From: Lentzea sp. NEAU-D7
Lineage (GTDB): Bacteria > Actinomycetota > Actinomycetes > Mycobacteriales > Pseudonocardiaceae
Length of the DNA: 64,000 bases
Direction of reading: 5' to 3'
Assembly (NCBI RefSeq): GCF_026242055.1
Contig: NZ_JAPJDL010000001.1
Coordinates: forward strand, 248,001 to 312,000
In this document: one piece after another, positions 56,990 to 64,000 of the stretch
Layout of the letters: each line of letters starts with the position of its first letter
How positions within the stretch are numbered: position 1 is the stretch's first letter
The notes under the pieces: generated by a model
What the model saw: only the letters and a program-made list of their open reading frames with translations
Told to the model about the DNA's origin: nothing
The model's database searches: none
Position numbers and translations under genes: made by a program

Positions 56990-57076
56990 GCTACTCTGCG
57001 AAGCGATTCCCGCCGCCACGACCTGCAACGGGCTGTGACGTGCTCGAAACGGTCAGTGAGAAGTCGTCGCCGACGG

Positions 57077-57472
57077 TCACGAGCGGGCGGCGGCCGTCGC
57101 GCGGTCGTTCGCCCTGCCGATCGCCTCGACGAGCTCGTCCTTGGACATCCGCGAGCGGCCGTCGATCTTCAGGCGCTTCGCGATGTCGTACAGGTGTTCC
57201 TTGCTCGCGTTCGCGTCCACGCCACCGGCGGTCTCCCCCTGCACCGGCGTGCTCCTGGCCGCCTGGCGGTCGGAGGGTCCTTTCTCCTCCTTGGCCTCCC
57301 AGTGGTCGCCGACCTTCTCGAACGAGTGCTTCAGCGCGGAGAACGCCGTGCGGTGAGCACGTTCGCCCTCTCCGTAGGTCTCCACGGCCGAGTCGTGAGC
57401 CTTGATCCAGGTGCGCTGCGCCTTCTTCGACGACCGTGCCACCGTGCTGGGGAGTTCCTCTCGTCCGGGCAT
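57077..57472 (-). CDS. ChaB-like protein with C-terminal Rho-N-type domain
   Basis: 131 residues from ATG 57472, with GGAGGAAG upstream. N-terminal ChaB domain: PSTVARSSKKAQRTWIKAHD and GEGERAHRTAFSALKHSFEKVGDHW. Residues 95-128 (KEHLYDIAKRLKIDGRSRMS, KDELVEAIGRANDR) form a Rho-N/SAP-like helix-extended-helix nucleic-acid-binding motif. This fusion is common in actinomycetes and often stress-induced. Its minus-strand SigB-like promoter shares the palindrome GGGTACCC with the aldehyde dehydrogenase promoter. Confidence 0.8.
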   Translation of the reverse strand: MPGREELPSTVARSSKKAQRTWIKAHDSAVETYGEGERAHRTAFSALKHSFEKVGDHWEAKEEKGPSDRQAARSTPVQGETAGGVDANASKEHLYDIAKRLKIDGRSRMSKDELVEAIGRANDRATAAARS

Positions 57473-57483
57473 GCTTCCTCCAT

Positions 57484-57507
57484 GTTTCGACCGGGACGTC
57501 CGGGTAC
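57484..57507 (+). promoter_or_regulatory. SigB/SigF-like leaderless promoter (aldehyde dehydrogenase)
   Basis: GTTT (57484-57487), 14 bases, GGGTAC (57502-57507), 9 bases, ATG 57517. This is the best match in the window to both GTTT (SigF) and GNNT (SigB) consensus forms. The -10 is part of the palindrome GGGTACCC shared with the opposite-strand promoter. Confidence 0.6.
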
Positions 57508-57529
57508 CCGAATCGCATGACCGCCACCC
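57504..57529 (-). promoter_or_regulatory. SigB-like promoter of the ChaB-like gene
   Basis: Minus strand: GGGT (57529-57526), 16 bases, GGGTAC (57509-57504), then 31 bases with a ribosome site to ATG 57472. The hexamer overlaps the plus-strand -10 in GGGTACCC (57502-57509), so only one polymerase can occupy the site at a time. Confidence 0.5.
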
Positions 57530-58854
57530 ACGCCATCGACGTCCACAGCCCACTCGACGGTCAGCTGGTCGGCTGGCTCCCGGCCGCGTCCGAGACGGAG
57601 ACGACAACAGCGGTGGCGGCCGCCCGGAAGGCGCAGACCGCGTGGGCCGCCACGTCCGCGGCCGAACGCGGTGCCGCCGTGAGGGCGGCCGCCGCGGACC
57701 TCAGGGCGCGGGCCGGGGACCTCGCGACCGTGGTGGAGACCGAGACGGGCAGGCCGTACGCCTCGGCGCGGGAAGGTGTGCTCGCCGGAGCGTCCACGCT
57801 GGAGCAGTACGCCGAACTCGGCCCGGTCCACCGCGGACGGTCGCTGCTCGGTTCGGCCGTGGACTTCATGATCCCGGAGCCGCGCGGTGTCGTCGTGGCC
57901 CTCACCCCGTGGAACGACCCTGTCGCCGTCGCGTGCGGGCTGCTCGGCGCGGCGCTGGTCACGGGCAACACCGTGGTGCACAAGCCGAGCGAGCGCTGCC
58001 CGCACACCGGCATGCTGCTGGACACGGTGCTGCGGCCGCACTTCCCCGCGAACGTGCTGCAGACGCTGATCGGTGACGGGACGACGGGTGCGCAGCTCGT
58101 GCGCGAGGACGTCGACGTCGTCGCGCACGTCGGCAGCACCGCGACAGGACGTGCCATCGCACAGGCGTCGCGCGCGAAGTTGTTGCTGGAGAACGGAGGC
58201 AACGACCCGTTGCTCGTCGACGCGGACGTCGACCCGGACCGCGCGGCCGAGCAGGCCGCGCTCGGGGCGTTCACCAACGCGGGCCAGCTCTGCACCTCGG
58301 TGGAACGGATCTACGTGCACGAAGAGGTCGCCGCGGCCTTCATCGACGCGCTGTGCGCCCGCGCGAAGGAGTGGACGGCCAACGCACAACCGTTGGTGGA
58401 CAACAGGCATCGCGAGTTCGTCCACGCCCAGGTCGCCGAAGCGCTCGAAGCGGGCGCACGGGCCCTGACCGGTGGTGAGATCCCGGCCGGCCCCGGCGCG
58501 CACTACCCGGCGACCGTGCTCACCGGCTGCACGCCGGACATGCGGATCATGCGCGAGGAGACGTTCGGCCCGGTGGCGCCGGTGTGTGTGGTGCCGTCGT
58601 TCGACGAAGGCCTGCGCGAGGCGTGCTCCGGCGAGTACGGCCTGGCGGCGACGGTGCTGACCCGGTCGATGGAGCACGCGCAGAAGGCGTGGCGCGCGCT
58701 GCCGGTCGGCACGGTGAAGGTGAACGCCGTGTTCGGCGGCGCTCCCGGCGGCGCGGCTCAGCCCCGCGGCGCGTCCGGCACGGGGTTCGGCTACGGGCCG
58801 GAGCTGCTCGACGAGATGACCACCGTCAAGGTCGTGCACCTCGGCCTGCCGTGA
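57517..58854 (+). CDS. Aldehyde dehydrogenase family protein
   Basis: 445 residues from ATG 57517. NAD(P)-dependent aldehyde dehydrogenase fold: cofactor region LTPWNDPVAVACGLLGAALVTGNTVVHKPSE, HVGSTATGRAI, Glu in LLENGGNDPLLV, catalytic Cys in NAGQLCTSVER and EETFGPVAPV. It is shorter than the usual 480-500 residues but keeps all catalytic residues. The substrate is unknown; the class includes betaine-aldehyde and succinate-semialdehyde enzymes. A SigB-like leaderless promoter suggests stress induction. Its 3' end overlaps the convergent GT9 gene by 29 bases. Confidence 0.88.
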   Translation: MTATHAIDVHSPLDGQLVGWLPAASETETTTAVAAARKAQTAWAATSAAERGAAVRAAAADLRARAGDLATVVETETGRPYASAREGVLAGASTLEQYAELGPVHRGRSLLGSAVDFMIPEPRGVVVALTPWNDPVAVACGLLGAALVTGNTVVHKPSERCPHTGMLLDTVLRPHFPANVLQTLIGDGTTGAQLVREDVDVVAHVGSTATGRAIAQASRAKLLLENGGNDPLLVDADVDPDRAAEQAALGAFTNAGQLCTSVERIYVHEEVAAAFIDALCARAKEWTANAQPLVDNRHREFVHAQVAEALEAGARALTGGEIPAGPGAHYPATVLTGCTPDMRIMREETFGPVAPVCVVPSFDEGLREACSGEYGLAATVLTRSMEHAQKAWRALPVGTVKVNAVFGGAPGGAAQPRGASGTGFGYGPELLDEMTTVKVVHLGLP

Positions 58855-59689
58855 CCGGCCGGAGCTCCTTCACGGCGTCCAGGACCTCGTCCACGGTGAT
58901 CCGCAGCAGGCCGGGGTCCGGCTCCGAGGCGAACGTGTCACCCGTTCCGCCGTGCCACAGCACGTGGTGCGGCCCGGAACGCGGCCCCCACAGGCTCGGC
59001 GGCATCGGACCGAACAGCAGCACGGACGGCGTGCCGTAGGCCGTCGCGACGTGCGCGACCCCGGTGTCGCCGCAGATCACGAGCCCGGCCGTGGCGACGA
59101 GGTCGAGCAGCTGGCCGAGGCTTCCGCACACGGGCTCGGGCACGATCCGGCGAGCCGCTTCGAGCTCGGACGGACTGGCCGTCACCACGACGTCGTGGCC
59201 GTCCAGCTCCCGCACCACCGCGCCGAACCGCTCCACCGGCCACCGGCGCGCGCCGTGGCTCGCACCCGGATGGACCACGATCCGCTCGGTCCGCGGTCCG
59301 GGCGGCGACAGCAGCAGATCGTCGGCGTCGCATGGAATTCCGTGCTCCTGCAGAAGATCGCACCACCGCAGCACCTCGTGCCGGTCTTCCGGCCACTCGT
59401 CGTGGGTGAGCAGCAGCCGGGGCCGGGTGGCCATGAGCCGTTCGACGCTCTGCGGCCCGCGGCCGTGCAGGTTGACGGCGAGATCAGGGCTGTCGTACTC
59501 GATTCGGGTGAGGCCCTCGGTGGGCAGCAGCCGGTCGACGGCGTCGATCCGCGCGACCGCGTCGGACAGCCACCCCGGCGCGGCGAGCGTGATCTCGGCG
59601 CCGGGGAACGCCCTGCGCAGTGCGCGCAGCGCGGGTACGGCGGTGAGCAGGTCTCCCAGTCCGAGTGCGCGCAGCACCAGGATTCGCAT
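58826..59689 (-). CDS. GT9 heptosyltransferase-like glycosyltransferase
   Basis: 287 residues from ATG 59689, with GAGGAGGAAC upstream. MRILVLRALGLGDLLTAVPALRALRRAFPG is a typical WaaF-like start; VVHPGASHGARRWPVERFGAVV and GLVICGDTGVAHVATAYGTPSVLLFGPMPP bind the donor. It is shorter than the GT9 at 55445-56443 but has the same motifs, so it is probably a second heptosyltransferase. It overlaps the aldehyde dehydrogenase gene tail-to-tail by 29 bases and lies outside the main heptose operon, 127 bp from the transketolase remnant. Confidence 0.85.
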   Translation of the reverse strand: MRILVLRALGLGDLLTAVPALRALRRAFPGAEITLAAPGWLSDAVARIDAVDRLLPTEGLTRIEYDSPDLAVNLHGRGPQSVERLMATRPRLLLTHDEWPEDRHEVLRWCDLLQEHGIPCDADDLLLSPPGPRTERIVVHPGASHGARRWPVERFGAVVRELDGHDVVVTASPSELEAARRIVPEPVCGSLGQLLDLVATAGLVICGDTGVAHVATAYGTPSVLLFGPMPPSLWGPRSGPHHVLWHGGTGDTFASEPDPGLLRITVDEVLDAVKELRPVTAGRGARP

Positions 59690-59816
59690 CGGTGTTCCTC
59701 CTCGGGCGGGCGATCCGGTCCGCGACGGGACCGCGCTGGACTCCACAATGGACCGGCGGTGCGCCGGCAGGCCACGCATACCCGCTCCACGTCCGAATAC
59801 ACCTGCGGTGCCCTGG

Positions 59817-60047
59817 TCAGCGGCTCCCCGCCGGTGGTCCGACCAGCTCCCGGGCCAGCGCGGCGAGCTCGTCCGCGCCGATGCCGTGGTGCGCGAGGAC
59901 GTCGAGCTGCGGACCGTTGACGGTCGGCTCGTCCGGAATGCCCAGCGCGCGGAACCGCACCGGAACGCCCTCGGTCAGGAGCGCGGGCGCGCACGCCTCC
60001 CCGAGGCCGCCGTGCACGCTGTGCTCCTCCGCCACGATCAGCCCGCG
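59817..60047 (-). pseudogene. C-terminal fragment of a transketolase-like subunit
   Basis: About 76 codons read RGLIVAEEHSVHGGLGEACA, then ALLTEGVPVRFRALGIPDEP and GADELAALARELVG, a transketolase C-terminal domain (the EEHSVHGGLG strand-helix is diagnostic). The thiamine-diphosphate-binding and pyrimidine domains are absent, and the 5' side runs into the GMC terminator hairpin. It is a remnant. Transketolase makes sedoheptulose 7-phosphate, the entry metabolite of the nearby heptose pathway, so an ancestral link is conceivable. Confidence 0.7.
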
Positions 60048-60107
60048 CACCCGCCGCGGCGAGGGCGATGCCCACCGTGACAGTGGCCGCAACTCTTGTT
60101 GCCGACG

Positions 60108-60156
60108 CGAGGACCGCTGTGCCACAGGGGATTCCCCGGTTGCACAGCGGTCCTCG
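60108..60156 (-). terminator. Strong hairpin after the GMC oxidoreductase
   Basis: A perfect 15-bp inverted repeat, CGAGGACCGCTGTGC (60108-60122) and GCACAGCGGTCCTCG (60142-60156), with a 19-base loop that itself contains GGGGATTCCCC. It starts 10 bases past the GMC stop codon. Confidence 0.8.
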
Positions 60157-60165
60157 GTCGTGTCG

Positions 60166-61809
60166 TCAGGAACGGCCCAGGATCAGCCGCCCGCAGCGGT
60201 CGCCGATCATCATCGACGGCGCGTTGGTGTTGCCGGACGTCACGCTGGGCATGATCGCGGCACTGGCGAGCCGCAGCCCGGTGACACCGCGCACTCGCAG
60301 CTGCGGGTCCACGACGGCGTTCGAGTCGGTGCCCACGCGGCACGTCCCGACGGCGTGGAAGTCGGCCTGGGAGTAGGTGCGCACCGCTTCGACCAGCTTC
60401 TCCCTGGTGTCGTAACCCGGTCCCGGCAGGGAGCCCTCGTCGGTCACCCAGTCGCGCAGGCCCCGCGAGTTGATCAGCTCCATCGCCAGCCGGTAGCCCT
60501 CCACCTGGGTGTCGAGGTCCTCCGGGGTCTGCAGGAAGTTCGGCTGGATGACCGGCGGCACGGCGGGATCAGCCGACCGCAGCTTCACGTGGCCCCGGCT
60601 GGTCGGGTGCAAGTTGATCACCCCGACCGACATCGAGTTGCCCGGATAGGGCGGGTACCCGTCCCGCGTGTAGTAGACCTGGAACTGGTACGCGGGTGTT
60701 CCCGGCACCCGTCCCCTGCCGGTGAACGCGGTGACGTCCATCGCGGTGATGTGCGACTCGGGCTCCGGCACCCGCAGCTTCTTCAACGTCACCGAGATCA
60801 GGTGGTCGTGCAGGCCGGCGCCGACCCCGGGCAGGTCCGCGACGACCGGGATGCCGAGGGGCGCCAGATCGCGCGCCGCGCCGACGCCGGACAGCTGCAG
60901 CAGCCGGGGCGTGTTGATCGTGCCCGTGCTGAGCACGACCTCGCACTCGGCCCGGACCGTGAACTGGCGGTCGCCCGCCCTGATCACGACACCGGTCACG
61001 GCCCTGCGGCTGTCGAACGTCAGCCGCGCGACCTCCGCGTCCGTCATGATCGTCAGGCGCGGGTCGGTGAGGTAGGGCGTCAGGAACGCGGTGAACGCGT
61101 CCTGGCGGATCTGGTTCACCACGTTGAGCTGCGTGTAGCCGACACCGAACTGCGTCGCGCCGTTGTAGTCCGGGTTGTAGGCGTAGCCCACGTCGACGGC
61201 CGCGTTCACCGTGGCCTGCGAGAGCAGGTTGCGCCGCGTCAACTCGCTCGACGGCTTGATCGGGCCGGTCAGCGCGTCCAGCGACGAGCGCACGTTCGCG
61301 TAGTTCCAGCCGGTCGCGCCCTGGGCGGCCCAGTGGTCGTAGTCGGCCGGGTTGCCCCTCGCCCACACCATGCCGTTCACCGAACTGCTGCCGCCGCTGA
61401 GTTTCCCGCACACGAACGACTGCGGCTGGTTCAGCAGCGCGGGCTGCGGCTCGGACTGGAAGGGCCAGATGAGCCTCGAACCCGGCGAGGTCAGCGAGCC
61501 GGCCTTCGTGAAGTCCCGCACCTCCGGCAGGTCGTTCGAACCGCCCGCCTCGATCAGCAGCACGCTCGCGCGCGAGTCCGCCAGCAGCCGTGCTGCCAGC
61601 GTGCACCCGGCCGAGCCGGCGCCCACGACGACGTAGTCGTAGCGGACCCCCTCCGCCCCCGCCGTTCCCGTGGCGGCCGAGGTGAACGCGACCGACGCCG
61701 CGGACACGCCGAACAACTTGAGCAGGTTCCGTCGAGTGAGAGTTCCGTCCTGCACCTGGCGAGCGATCTCGTCCGGATCTCGCAAGTTGTTCCGTTCCAC
61801 TCTGGACAT
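60166..61809 (-). CDS. Tat-exported GMC-family oxidoreductase
   Basis: 547 residues from ATG 61809 (GGAAAGG upstream). Residues 25-50 (TRRNLLKLFGVSAASVAFT) are a Tat signal with the twin Arg. FAD-binding VVVGAGSAGCTLAARLL and VLLIEAGGSND follow, then the GMC signature 1 region with GGSSSVNGMVWARGNPADYD, and the C-terminal active-site region with HAVGTCRVG and MPSVTSGNTNAPSMMIGDR, where the usual second His/Asn is Asn. This resembles choline dehydrogenase/alcohol oxidase types but is exported; substrate unknown. It has a strong terminator downstream. Confidence 0.88.
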   Translation of the reverse strand: MSRVERNNLRDPDEIARQVQDGTLTRRNLLKLFGVSAASVAFTSAATGTAGAEGVRYDYVVVGAGSAGCTLAARLLADSRASVLLIEAGGSNDLPEVRDFTKAGSLTSPGSRLIWPFQSEPQPALLNQPQSFVCGKLSGGSSSVNGMVWARGNPADYDHWAAQGATGWNYANVRSSLDALTGPIKPSSELTRRNLLSQATVNAAVDVGYAYNPDYNGATQFGVGYTQLNVVNQIRQDAFTAFLTPYLTDPRLTIMTDAEVARLTFDSRRAVTGVVIRAGDRQFTVRAECEVVLSTGTINTPRLLQLSGVGAARDLAPLGIPVVADLPGVGAGLHDHLISVTLKKLRVPEPESHITAMDVTAFTGRGRVPGTPAYQFQVYYTRDGYPPYPGNSMSVGVINLHPTSRGHVKLRSADPAVPPVIQPNFLQTPEDLDTQVEGYRLAMELINSRGLRDWVTDEGSLPGPGYDTREKLVEAVRTYSQADFHAVGTCRVGTDSNAVVDPQLRVRGVTGLRLASAAIMPSVTSGNTNAPSMMIGDRCGRLILGRS

Positions 61810-62240
61810 CGAAGCCCTTTCCTCCAATGGATGCATTCCAGTACTACCCGCATCGGCCAACACTGGCAAGAAGATTCACCAATAGCTCTGAACTGCGCAA
61901 ATGACCAGCAGAGCCCGTGAATCAGACTTCGGAAGGCATTCGGTCGAATCGCGTGCAACTGTGAAGCGAATCGTTGACAAGTCCGGCAGAGGACTGCCAT
62001 CTTCGCGCGCTTCACACGCGATATCCCTCAAAATCAGGAATGCAATGCCCGAAGCGGAGGAATCAGGAACGCGAAGAACCGGGAGTGCGGAAAACCGGTC
62101 TCGGCGAGCGGGTGACGACGTTGCCCGACGACAGATCATCTTGTTACGGTCGACTCACCGAAAGTCACCATGTCGTCGCTGTGGGGAGTGGCGCTCGGTG
62201 CGACGTGGGGGCGTGTTCAGCGAATCTCGTGGGGGAGATC
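61810..62240. other. 431-bp AT-richer region upstream of the StrR-like gene
   Basis: No gene is visible. The stretch 61860-62060 is markedly AT-richer than its surroundings. It holds the GMC promoter (a GGGTAG at 61843-61848 read on the minus strand lacks a matching -35) and the upstream region of the StrR-like gene, where TTGCCC near 62120 and TTACGG near 62146 are only weak promoter candidates. Confidence 0.4.
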
Positions 62241-63242
62241 GTGATCGAAGGGGTGGCCCCGTCCGACGGGGCCGCGGGGGAAGGAAGTGCCACGGACGTC
62301 GACCGGTACCTGGCGCGATGCGCGCCCGGCCGGGTGCCGATCGACGCGCTGGTCACCGGCGACTCGCCTCGGGTGGCCGGGGAGGATCCCGGGCACGTGC
62401 GCGCGCTGGCCGAGGCGGACGGCCCGTTGCCCGCGATCGTCGTGCACCGTCCGACGATGAGGGTCGTGGACGGGCTGCACCGGCTGCTCGCCGCGCGGTC
62501 GCGCGGCGAGCGGACGATCGACGTGCTGTTCTTCGACGGGACCGCCGACGAGGCGTTCCTGCTGGCGGTGCGGCTCAACTCCGCGGACGGCCTGCCGCTG
62601 GGCCAGGCCGACCGCAACGCGGCGGCCCGGCGGATCATCGCCACGCACGGCACGTGGTCGGACCGCGCGATCGCCGCCGTCGTCGGCCTGTCGGCCAAGA
62701 CCGTGGGGGTGCTGCGCCGGGCGGTACCCGCGGGAGGCGCGCCCGCCAGGATCGGCCGCGACGGCAGGGTGCGGCCGCTCACCACGGCGGAGGGGCGCCG
62801 CCAGGCGGGGAAGCTGCTGGTCTCCCAGCCCGGCACGAGCCTGAGGGAGGTCGCGCGGCGGACCAACGTCTCCGTCGGCACGGTGCGCGACGTGCGTCGC
62901 CGCCTGCTCGACGGCGCCGACCCGGTGCCCGCGCGGCAGCGGCTGGCCGAACGCGCCGAGGCTCCGATCCCGGCCGATGAGCCGCGTCCCGCGCAGGACC
63001 TGGGCCCGCTCAGGCGCGATCCGTCGATGAGGTTCACCGAGGCGGGCCGCGGCGTCCTGCGAGCGCTCGACGTGGGCACCTTCAGCCCCGAGCAGTGGCA
63101 GCGCTACACCGACGCGGTACCCGCGCACGCCGTCGGCGCGCTGGCCGAGGCGGCCCACCACTGCGCCGAGTCCTGGGCGCTGTTCGCCCGGAAGCTGGAG
63201 GAGCGCTCCCGCCGCGGCCCGGGCGCCTCGACAGCGCTCTGA
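62241..63242 (+). CDS. StrR-family transcriptional activator (ParB/RepB/Spo0J-like)
   Basis: 333 residues from GTG 62241 (GGGGGAG 3-4 bases upstream; GTG 62229 is possible but lacks a ribosome site). The N-terminal ParB-like domain has PIDALVTGDSPRVAGEDPGH, then GPLPAIVVHRPTMRVVDGLH and LLAARSRGERTIDVLFFDGT; two HTH regions follow (WSDRAIAAVVGLSAKTVGVL, LREVARRTNVSVGTVRDVRR). This matches StrR of streptomycin, NovG and the glycopeptide regulators Tei15*/Bbr, pathway activators of antibiotic clusters. The downstream MFS gene may be part of such a cluster. Confidence 0.85.
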   Translation: MIEGVAPSDGAAGEGSATDVDRYLARCAPGRVPIDALVTGDSPRVAGEDPGHVRALAEADGPLPAIVVHRPTMRVVDGLHRLLAARSRGERTIDVLFFDGTADEAFLLAVRLNSADGLPLGQADRNAAARRIIATHGTWSDRAIAAVVGLSAKTVGVLRRAVPAGGAPARIGRDGRVRPLTTAEGRRQAGKLLVSQPGTSLREVARRTNVSVGTVRDVRRRLLDGADPVPARQRLAERAEAPIPADEPRPAQDLGPLRRDPSMRFTEAGRGVLRALDVGTFSPEQWQRYTDAVPAHAVGALAEAAHHCAESWALFARKLEERSRRGPGASTAL

Positions 63243-63638
63243 GCACCGGGGCACCGTCCCCGCGACCGCGCCCCAAGATCAGTCCCAAGTGGACTTGCCT
63301 GAGCTTGTGCACTTTCCGGGTCAAAACTGTCCACTTAGGAGCCGTTGCGTCAGGGAGCACGCAGCCCTCACCGGTGGCGAAATAGTCTTCGGAGAACCGG
63401 TAAAGTTTCCGGTTTCCAACGTCATCTGCCGCGCGGAAGTTCACTCGAAAGGCCAGCGAGAATCCGGTTTCGTCACAGAGCGCTGCAAAAGCCGATTCCC
63501 CTACCGCCACATCCACCGCGATCGCCTTTGGTGCTATACATGAACGGGGACGACCGCAGAGACGTCCGGAAGACCGTGCTGGGGGGTACGAGACTTGTTG
63601 TCGTCATCTGTCCTTTGTAGATCGGATGTGGCGAGCCG
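63243..63638. other. 396-bp upstream region of the MFS gene, with possible regulatory sites
   Basis: It is AT-richer than average. It contains an inverted repeat AAGTGGAC (63287-63294) / GTCCACTT (63329-63336), and GTTCACTCG (63439-63447) followed at 9 bases by CGAG (63457-63460), a partial resemblance to the StrR site GTTCGActG-N11-CagTcGAAC. CTATACAT near 63533 could be a -10. A 26-codon frame starts at 63540. No other gene is convincing. Confidence 0.4.
63247..63262 (+). terminator. Short hairpin after the StrR-like gene
   Basis: CGGGG (63247-63251) and CCCCG (63258-63262) with a 6-base loop, 4 bases after the stop codon. Confidence 0.4.
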
Positions 63639-64000
63639 GTGACCACTGCCCCGGCCGGCCGCAACCGGCTGTTCGTCGCGGTCCTGGTCGACACGGTCGG
63701 CGCGGGCGCGTTCTTCCCGCTCACCTTCCTCTACCTCTCGGAGACCACCGACGTGCCGCTCGCGCGGCTCGGCCTCGTCATCACCGCGGCGAGCCTGGTC
63801 GGCCTCCCGGTCACCCCGCTGATCGGCCAGCTCGTGGACCGGTTCGGCGCGCAGCGGGTGCTGGTCGCGCAGACGGTGGTGGCGGCGGCCGGGTTCTCGT
63901 TCTACTTCCACGTCACCGGGCTGGGCGTGCTGGTGTGCGGGGTCGCGCTGGTGACGCTCTCCGACCGGATGTACTGGGCCACGTGGCCGGTGTTCGTCGG
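63639..64000 (+). CDS. MFS transporter (N-terminal part, runs off the window)
   Basis: GTG 63639 opens a frame that continues past the right edge; 120 residues are visible. Three to four transmembrane segments are evident (about LFVAVLVDTVGAGAFFPLTF, LGLVITAASLVGLPVTPLIG, VLVAQTVVAAAGFSFYF). The loop GQLVDRFGAQRVLV is the MFS motif A (GxLxDRxGxR), which identifies a 12-14 helix drug/metabolite exporter. It lies just after a StrR-type regulator, so it may export the product of a linked natural-product cluster. Confidence 0.8.
   Translation, partial: MTTAPAGRNRLFVAVLVDTVGAGAFFPLTFLYLSETTDVPLARLGLVITAASLVGLPVTPLIGQLVDRFGAQRVLVAQTVVAAAGFSFYFHVTGLGVLVCGVALVTLSDRMYWATWPVFV

Noticed and set aside
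61843-61848. GGGTAG hexamer (minus strand) as a SigB-like promoter for the GMC gene
   Set aside because: No GNNT element lies at the required 14-17 nt distance and the spacing to the start is unlike the leaderless series.
63082-63516. 145-residue minus-strand frame in the AT-rich region before the MFS gene
   Set aside because: Most of it is antisense to the StrR-like gene or to intergenic DNA, with no family motif or ribosome site.

Overview
The window is about 72% GC with dense, often ATGA/GTGA-overlapping genes. It is clearly chromosomal DNA of a filamentous actinomycete. A Pseudonocardiales member (Lentzea/Saccharothrix/Amycolatopsis-like) is my best guess from gene content: a streptophobe protein, DUF5709, DUF5994/DUF6292-type proteins, GAF-ANTAR regulators, a DUF664/DinB protein and a StrR-type regulator. 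This placement is inference. I see no rRNA, tRNA, CRISPR array or insertion sequence.

Layout. 1-5.8 kb: small membrane proteins, an ABC exporter, a streptophobe protein and an OmpR/histidine kinase pair in one overlapping operon. 5.8-10.6 kb: an FHA protein, a BtrH-like protein, a secreted ricin-lectin/PL9-type pectate lyase and a membrane protein. 10.6-13.7 kb (minus): Cys-rich DUF326 protein, sensory-rhodopsin-transducer-like protein, zinc alcohol dehydrogenase, Ppx/GppA. 13.9-20.8 kb: PLP decarboxylase, DUF5709, DivIVA-like coiled coil, Hsp20, a GAF-ANTAR + SpoIIE phosphatase pair, DUF2231 and a SARP remnant. 21-22.4 kb: HNH-like protein and a P450 stump fused to a MarR gene. 22.4-26.7 kb: complete lower beta-ketoadipate block (LysR regulator, pcaF, pcaD, pcaI, pcaJ). 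26.8-35.5 kb: methyltransferase/TetR pair, DinB, transglutaminase-like operon, MarR/amidohydrolase pair, gene remnants, AlkC-like protein. 35.9-42.0 kb: glycosyltransferase, GAF-ANTAR and two large SpoIIE phosphatases.

42-60 kb is the most striking region. One minus-strand operon carries UDP-glucuronate decarboxylase, a NodU/TobZ-type carbamoyltransferase, a GT2 and UDP-glucose dehydrogenase, with a GT4 gene next to it. A second minus-strand operon has gmhB, GT9, GT4, gmhA, a fused hldE-like kinase/nucleotidyltransferase and an SDR. A further heptosyltransferase-like GT9 lies at 58.8-59.7 kb. Together they predict an extracellular or secreted glycan (or glycosylated metabolite) made with nucleotide-activated D-glycero-D-manno-heptose, UDP-GlcA/UDP-Xyl and carbamoyl groups. 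Between the two operons lie three GAF-ANTAR genes, one broken by an exact 25-bp tandem duplication.

The right edge (60-64 kb) holds a Tat-exported GMC oxidoreductase, a StrR-family activator and the start of an MFS transporter, so a natural-product cluster may begin beyond the window.

A recurring promoter pattern links several parts: GNNT, a 14-17 nt spacer, then a GGGTAY-like hexamer. In many cases the hexamer ends exactly 8-9 nt before the start codon, which suggests leaderless transcripts from a SigB/SigF-type sigma factor. It precedes DUF5709, DUF2231, DinB, aldehyde dehydrogenase, gmhB, the UXS operon, a 33-codon ORF before the GT4 and others. This possible stress/development regulon, joined to the heptose/xylose/carbamoyl glycan locus and the ANTAR/SpoIIE signalling genes, is my best candidate for undescribed biology here.
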